From: Progne subis subis
Lineage: Eukaryota; Chordata; Aves; Passeriformes; Hirundinidae
NCBI GenBank assembly: GCA_022316685.1
Contig: JAKJHU010000056.1
Location: 4,228,169 to 4,292,168 of the forward strand
Direction: 5' to 3'
DNA length: 64,000 bases
A program made the position numbers and the translations under genes. The notes under the pieces are model-generated. The model saw only the letters and a list, made by a program, of their open reading frames with translations. It had not been told where the DNA came from and searched no databases. The first letter of the stretch is position 1; the number at the start of each line of letters is the position of its first letter. Below are positions 57,661 to 64,000 of the stretch, piece after piece.

Positions 57661-60600
57661 CTCCACCTTCCCTGTCTTCCCTGACCAAACTAAGCAAAAC
57701 AAACACGTGTGACGGACAAAACCAGCAAACACAAGGCAGCTGTGTTTCATTCCATAGGTACATCAGTATAATAGACACCTAACGCCTCTTTGTACAGGAA
57801 ATGAGCTGGCAAGCAGTTTTATGCCCACCAAACACCAGAAAAAAAACCCCTCATCAGCCCCATTTCTCACTGCTCTGTTCACACCAACATTTTCAGCTAT
57901 TAGGGCTGCAATACATAACTAATGCTTTCTTATTTGGCAGCCTTATTAAACCCTGGAGACTGACTTAAGCTCCTAGTTTGTTACATTATTAAGCTTGTCA
58001 TTCATTATTAGATCAGCCTGAGTTTATTGCAGCTCTGAGCTACAGACTATTAAATGCCAAAATCAGCATTTATACAAGATTAAGAGAGCACAGGCCCACA
58101 GAAAGTTGGGGAAGGCAAAATGTAAAGCTGGCGCCTCATCATTCATGTTTATCAGAGAGGAGGAAGAGTTCCAGCAAGAATTACAATGACAGAGCCTGGT
58201 TCTTCATGGCCTTCCTCCCACGAGGAGCATCCACCTCTGGGGTGATGGATGAGGTTGTGTTTCTTGGCTGGGGTACCCCAGGCCCTGAGGGAGGTGGTGG
58301 CCACAGAGCAGCTGGGCTGTCCGAGGGGAGCTGGAGCAGTTTCTGTCTTCTTGGCAGGAGCAGCTTCATTCCGTGTTTCTCTGGGAGTTTCCTGTCTGCC
58401 TCCTGTCTGAAGCTGTTTTAGATCTTAACCCTGCAACAGGAAGGAAGTTACGGCAACCAATCCAAATTACATTATTTAAGGTGAAGCTTAACTAGTCCTC
58501 CAGTCTCATCATGGTGTTGGTATCTCCTGAAGGACAGGAGGTGTCCATACCAACACCCAGCATTTGTCTTGTGCTTGGCAGGGTCTGGCGTGCAGACCAT
58601 GTGAGCGCAGAGCACTCATGTCTCTCTGTTGGTGGGCTGTACCTCATTTCAAGAGGCTGCTTGGTTTGTGGGCAAATAATTGGTCAGTTCTTGAATTTTT
58701 GTTATGCAACTTCAAGTTTTATAACAGGAAAAGTTTCTGTCTCTCTCTTGAAGTACTGTTCTTCCCGGGTACACCTTCTTCCATTTTCCACTTCGGATCT
58801 CACAGGCTTCTTTTCTCACTCCCTATAATTCTAAATTCTCAGATGCATTTCCCAAAAGGGTCCTGCAAAGACCAAAATCCCCACTTTTAGGAGGGCAGAT
58901 ATTTATGTAATACTGGTGGGGTTTTTCTGCACAACACACCTTTGATCTGTCATCCATATTTAATTTCCTTGCCATGACAGAGATTTCCTGTTTGATGTTA
59001 ATAAGGAATATTTTTCCATTCTTTTCATAAACTGTTTTTCTTTACAGTTTATCAGGATCAAAGAGCAAACATTATAGCTTCTGATCAAACATGCACTCGT
59101 TTTGTGGCTCTCATCTTCTCCTTTAATTATCTGGCCATTAAGAGAACACCTGATGTGCTCCTGGTGGGGTTTTCTGTTGCTTCATCCCCCTGGTCATGTG
59201 ATCATCCTATTCTTTATTTCCTCTAATGAGGAAATAAATATTCTCTATTTCCTCTAATGATCGGAGAAAGAGAAAAGGTATGTGAATAAATCCATGTGTG
59301 AGGGCAAGTTCCACATACCCTTTAGGAAGTGGAGGAGGCTCGCAAGTCTGGTGAGCCTATACAGCAGTGATTCAGCCTCTGAGAGAGCACATGAACATCA
59401 AAACCACCTTTTGTTCAGCCTCTCAGGGCTCATGCACAGTCATATCAGCTTTTCCTGGCAGGAGGTGCCAACGGGATCATGTTGGCTGCTGATGGCACCT
59501 AAAGGTCAAGTCCCTGTTTGTGAGCACTGCTTTCCCAGGGGATGGGACCTGGGAATTCAGTCACCCTTTTCCCTACTGAAGTATTGGGTGACCACATGGG
59601 GGTTTTTTCTGTTATTTCATCAACAGGTGGCATTGAAGCTTCCAACATTTGAATTCAGAAGTTCTCCCATCAATGCTCATGCTCAGGTTGGAACTGAATC
59701 AACCCCTCAGGGTTTTGTTTGGTGTCTTCCCAATCTTTATTCCCAGATTGCTCTGAAACTGTCAAGGCTGTTCTAGATGAAGACATGAGCCAGGCTTTCA
59801 CTAGGTACCAGGAGATTTGAACAGAGAACAAATCAATGACATAAAGCTGAGATACTTCTGAGACAAGTGACTCTAAATAAAAAATCAAAGCTGGGCCCAT
59901 GTGGAGCTTCTCAAAACCAAAGCTGTGTGTGGAAAAATGCCCTGTGTTTCAACAAGACAGTTGCTAGAGGGGTTTCTCAGGTTTGACACCACATCCCAAG
60001 GACACTAGACATTTTGCTAACACCCAGATGACCTATGTTCAAATCCATCCTGCATCTCAATGTATACCACAGCAGTGTTGCCATAGCTGTCAGCTGTGGA
60101 GGTTGCTGCTTTATTTCTTATTTGACATACAGTCTGCACCTGAGAGCTTTTTAGTTTTCAACACCTTTTTCACTTGGTCTGAACTTAGTGTGCCTTGTCA
60201 TGAAGAGATTTGGAAGGCCTTGGGTTCACCCTGACAGAGAACAGCTCAGCCCTGTAGTGAAATGTCACACTCTCCTTTCAGCTTTCTGTCGAAAACAAGA
60301 GTCCTTAAAAACAGCCAAGAGCAGTCTGCTGGCATGACTGCAGCTAAAGCAGCTTGTCTGGCGTTGAAGACACCATCCTCCATGTGATTCTCTGCAACAC
60401 ACTTTCCCTGTTAATATTTCAGCCTAAAGAGAAACCATCTCAACAAATAATTCTGGGTATCGGACACCCCTTTGCACACCTTCTCTTCATTATAAAGGAA
60501 CATTTTCTTGAAAACACGCACATCCCTAGGTAAGGAGAAGTGTTTAATAAACATGAGCCACTTAAATATATCTTTTGAGTGTTGTCCTGGCTTGGAGTAA

Positions 60601-61110
60601 TGAATTTTGTTAATGAGGTGTTTAAACCTGACTGTTTATGAATTGATGCTGTCAGTGCCTTTAGCAATTCCTGTCACTACACTTGATTAAAAAATTTAGC
60701 TCTTGAAGTCTATTTAGAACTATGCTTAGAGTTTGAACATTCAAAATCTCAATAGGTAAAAACCAAAGAGAATTTACAAAATTGCTAACTTTCAGGTAGT
60801 GTGTCATTTGGCAGTCTGACTGCAGGAAAGACAATAAAAAAAATCAGCGTTATTGTGATGACAAGTCAGCTGTGGGGCAGGAGAAGAGCAGGTCCAGCCC
60901 ACAAAAGCATCATTGTTTATCTTCTGCATTTCCAAATAGTACACTCTCTTCTAATTGTATGCCACTCTCCATGTTCCTGGCTTGAAAATGTTTATATGCA
61001 AGATCATATGCACTTCATTTCAAGGTGGGCATCCAATTATTCTTACCAACCTTAGTGATACTTTCCTACTAGGAAAATCCTTAGGCAAAAGCACTAAATG
61101 TAAAAGGTAT
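57661..61110. other. Unique non-coding sequence
   Basis: No gene recognised. AT-rich candidate conserved stretch at 57900-58090; hairpin at 59213-59238. Confidence 0.4.
59213..59238. repeat. Hairpin with 11-bp perfect stem
   Basis: TTTATTTCCTC, a TAAT loop, then GAGGAAATAAA. The motif TATTTCCTCTAATGA is partly duplicated a few bases downstream at about 59246-59260. Confidence 0.85.
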
Positions 61111-61576
61111 AAAAAGGGGAAGGGGAAGGGGAAGGGGAAGGGGGGAAGGGAAGGGGAAGGGGAAGGGGAAGGGGAAGGGGAAGGGGAAGAAAGGAGGAAG
61201 GAAAGGAAAGGAAAGGAAAGGAAAGGAAAGGAAAGGAAAAAAGGAAAGGAAAGGAAAGGAAAGGAAAGGAAAGGAAAGGAAAGGAAAGGAAAGGAAAGGA
61301 AAGGAAAGGAAAGGAAAGGAAAGGAAAGGAAAGGAAAGGAAAGGAAAGGAAAGGAAAGGAAAGGAAAGGAAAGGAAAGGAAAGGAAAGGAAAGGAAAGGA
61401 AAAGGAAAGGAAAGGAAAGGAAAGGAAAGGAAAGGAAAGGAAAGGAAAGGAAAGGAAAGGAAAGGAAAGGAAAGGAAAGGAAAGGGAAAGGGAAAAGGAA
61501 AAGGAGAGGGAAAGGGAAAGAAAGGAAAGGAAAAGGGAAAGGGAAGGAAAGGGAAAGGAAAGGGGAAAGGGAAAGG
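61111..61576 (+). repeat. Purine tract: (GGGGAA)n then (AAAGG)n
   Basis: About 466 bp in which nearly every plus-strand base is purine. It opens with GGGGAA-type units to about 61190, continues with some 60 AAAGG units (one short interruption near 61229), and ends in degenerate GGGAAA units. The 247-codon frame through it is a repeat artefact. Confidence 0.97.
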
Positions 61577-64000
61577 CTGAAAATATGTCTGATATAATTA
61601 AACAATTTTATTCATTTATTTTCCCAGCTGCCTCTCCAAGTCATGTTGACACATTGCTCAGGGCATTTTCCCCTTGCTTGTTCCTCTCAAGTGCATAACT
61701 TTCAGAAACTTTCTCATTTTAATCACATCCTGCAATGAAGCTCTGAATGGAAAATGTGCTCTGCAGGAGACAATGTCACTGAAAAGTGACAGAACTGAAA
61801 GACCTTGCTGTGAAATTCAGGAGACAGAATGGTTGATGTCACCAGATCCATGGAGTCCTTGCTCATCCAGCCCATGGTTACCAAGAAAATTGGCCCACAG
61901 CACATGACTCAAGGTGTTCATGTGCACCCTTACGGACTTCACAGAAGTAAATATGCTCTGAGTTGCTTCATGACCCAGCACCAGAGATTGTGGGTACTCT
62001 GAGCTTCCCAGGCTGCCCCATCTTGCTTCCACAGGACAGAGTGCCACTGTGTAAGTGGGCTCCTACCTCAAGTGACTCCAGAACAGCTGCTTTGAGACCT
62101 TCAGCTTCTCCAGCATTCCTCCTCGGAGGCAGATGCTCCTGGAGGGCACATACAGTCGTGGCTGGACATGTCCCCAAGGGCCACATAACTCGTGTGTCAT
62201 GCTTATGTCTGCCCTTCCTGAGGTGACCAGCACTGGGTGTCCTTCAGGAAATCCCTGCAGAAGCGCCTGTCTCTTGCTCCTGCATGATGCAGTAATGTGG
62301 ATATGAAATATTAGCAGGGTTGTTGAGCAGAGCACATTTGGAGGCTCAGCGATGAGGGCTATCCCATGAGCCAGGCACTGGGAGTTCTGCACACCAGTGT
62401 GGAGTGGAAAGATGTCAGGAAGTATTTTGCGAGGGAATCTTGGCTGGGTGAAGGGTTTGAGCAAGAGGCCTGGGGTGGAAGCACAGGATGGAAGTAGGAA
62501 GCTTGAGCTTGGTTTTCCGTTGCTTTTGGTAGGTCCATCACTAGAGGGAGATCAAGACCTACCCTGTGGCTGGTGGCCTCCAACTCACCTCAGGCTGGGA
62601 TATAGCAAGGAAATTTTGACTTACCATTTTCTTCTTTTCCCAGAAATGTTTGGGTTCCAGCTCAGGGAAATAGTTTGATGTGATTGTTACCATCAAACAG
62701 CACAGTCTGCATGGATGGTGCATTGTAGCCTCAGGAATTCCTCCCATTTTAATGCCATGAACCTGGTTCAAACTTACCAAGCATTTCCATTTGCCTGGTT
62801 TTATTATATTTAGAGAGGAGGATTTGGTCTGGTGTCAGAGGAGAAATATCTACATCTGAAGTAAATCTGAAGTCTACATCTGAAGTTAGGCTTCAAACAC
62901 TGTCTGGGGCTTTGCCACTGGGAAAACTCTGTTGTTGTTCTGCTTTAAACAAAGTACAATTCAAAGTTTTATACAATAGGTTTGGAATTTCTCATGGTGT
63001 TCAAGAGGATATTTACAGGGTTGGGGGCATGGCCAGTGCTCGGCCCCTCTGCACCCTCAGCCCTGGAGACACTGGAGAGGGGCTGTGCAGGGGTGGTCCC
63101 CCCCGTCACAACCCTCACCCAAAGAAGGTCTCCATGCAACTGCAGTCCACTTTAGCCAGAGCAGGATGACCACACCTGGGCAACACTAGCTCTTTTCTTC
63201 CCGAGTAACAAGCCAGTGGGGAAGGATCTCAGACAAAATCTCGTGCCAACTGGTTGGTTCCCTTTCATAAGTGAGGTGCTTCTTTTGCAACAGAAGCAGT
63301 AAAAACACTGCCTAGTTTGAAACCTATACTATTATCATTGCCAAGATATTCTGGTTGTAGCAGTTTCTTGTCAAAGTCTTCAAGCTTCTTAATTTATTTC
63401 CTGGCAAAATTATGTTTTCTTTCTCCTTTCTGGATCACGTGTGTGAACTGAAATTCGTTTGCAGCTTGTGTTTGCTGGGTGCTCACGGCCTCTCCACCAC
63501 ATCCCTCTGCCGGGAGCAGCTGATGCAGAGACATTTGCATTGCAACCTGATGAGGCTCATCAAACACTGCCGGTGTAAACACGATCAGATTTACAGAACA
63601 GTTTGTGTCCAACAGCAACTGGGGGCTGCTATCGTTGGAGACAGTGACAGTCACCATCCATCATCTGGGAGAAGGGCACAGCTCGTGTCTCAGCCCAGCC
63701 TCATTCTTATGCAGCTGGTGGGATGTCTGTCCTGCTGGATGCAGCCGGGGCTGCAAGGGAGAGGGGCTGCTGGAGAGATGCCAGCCAGCTCTGCTGCTCT
63801 GGTGTAGGCAGGGGAAGCAGCAGAGGATGGTGAGGGGCTGGGGGCAGGAAAGCACTGCCTTGGCCCTGTCTTCACTCCAGTGTGCCAAGCGCTGGGGGAG
63901 AAAAGTTATTGACTGATTAGCTTTTGCATCAGATTTCCGTGCTGCAGCTGGTGTCTGCTCCCGTGTTCCCTGAGCTCTGTCCTCCCATGCACTCAGAGCT
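61577..64000. other. Unique non-coding sequence
   Basis: No gene recognised. A short direct repeat, TCTACATCTGAAGT, is at 62849 and 62873. A 131-codon plus-strand frame at 63412-63807 has no known motif. Confidence 0.4.

Noticed and set aside
60955..61698. 247-codon plus-strand frame, the longest in the window
   Set aside because: Nearly all of it is the AAAGG/GGGGAA repeat read as Lys-Gly-Arg-Glu; not a gene.

Overview
The window looks like non-coding genomic DNA of a bird, most likely a songbird. The evidence is several CR1 LINE fragments (nearly all 5'-truncated, ending in the typical ATTCTATGA-like 3' tail), several endogenous-retrovirus (ERV) LTRs, and long simple repeats, with no recognisable host exon. 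The bird assignment rests on CR1 3' ends and LTR types; the songbird assignment is an inference from the recent ERV activity. Nothing looks bacterial: there are no operons, tRNA, rRNA or CRISPR arrays. Open frames outside the ERV are short, overlap on both strands or lie in low-complexity sequence, and I do not call them genes.

Layout: 1-4.5 kb is unique sequence, an A40 tract and an old CR1 split by a solo LTR. 4.5-14.2 kb is mostly unique, with a 99-bp tandem duplication, two CR1 3' ends and (GTTTT)/(CAAAA) tracts. 14.2-18.8 kb is the key region: a solo LTR, then a complete LTR-to-LTR provirus (14881-18753) with a 5-bp target duplication (CCCAA), a lysine-tRNA-type primer-binding site, a gag-like 5' ORF, an RNase H-integrase frame and a polypurine tract. 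Capsid, nucleocapsid, protease, reverse transcriptase and env are absent. 18.8-36 kb is mainly unique with CR1 scraps and a probable ERV-derived interspersed repeat. A second LTR type lies at 36.2-36.9 kb and a truncated third at 40.4 kb. 41-64 kb is mostly unique with an old CR1, an A69 tract, (TTTTG)n, (TTCC)n and a 466-bp purine tract, plus AT-rich stretches that could be conserved non-coding elements.

The outstanding observation is in the provirus. The two LTRs differ at about 51 positions by hand alignment; 45 are G in the 5' LTR and A in the 3' LTR, and 35 of those 45 G are followed by G. All eight internal stops in the RNase H-integrase frame are TAG. This is the pattern of cytidine deamination of minus-strand retroviral cDNA (APOBEC3G-like GG to AG) in a lineage thought to lack APOBEC3. 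The provirus thus appears to record a host antiviral editing event at the time of integration.
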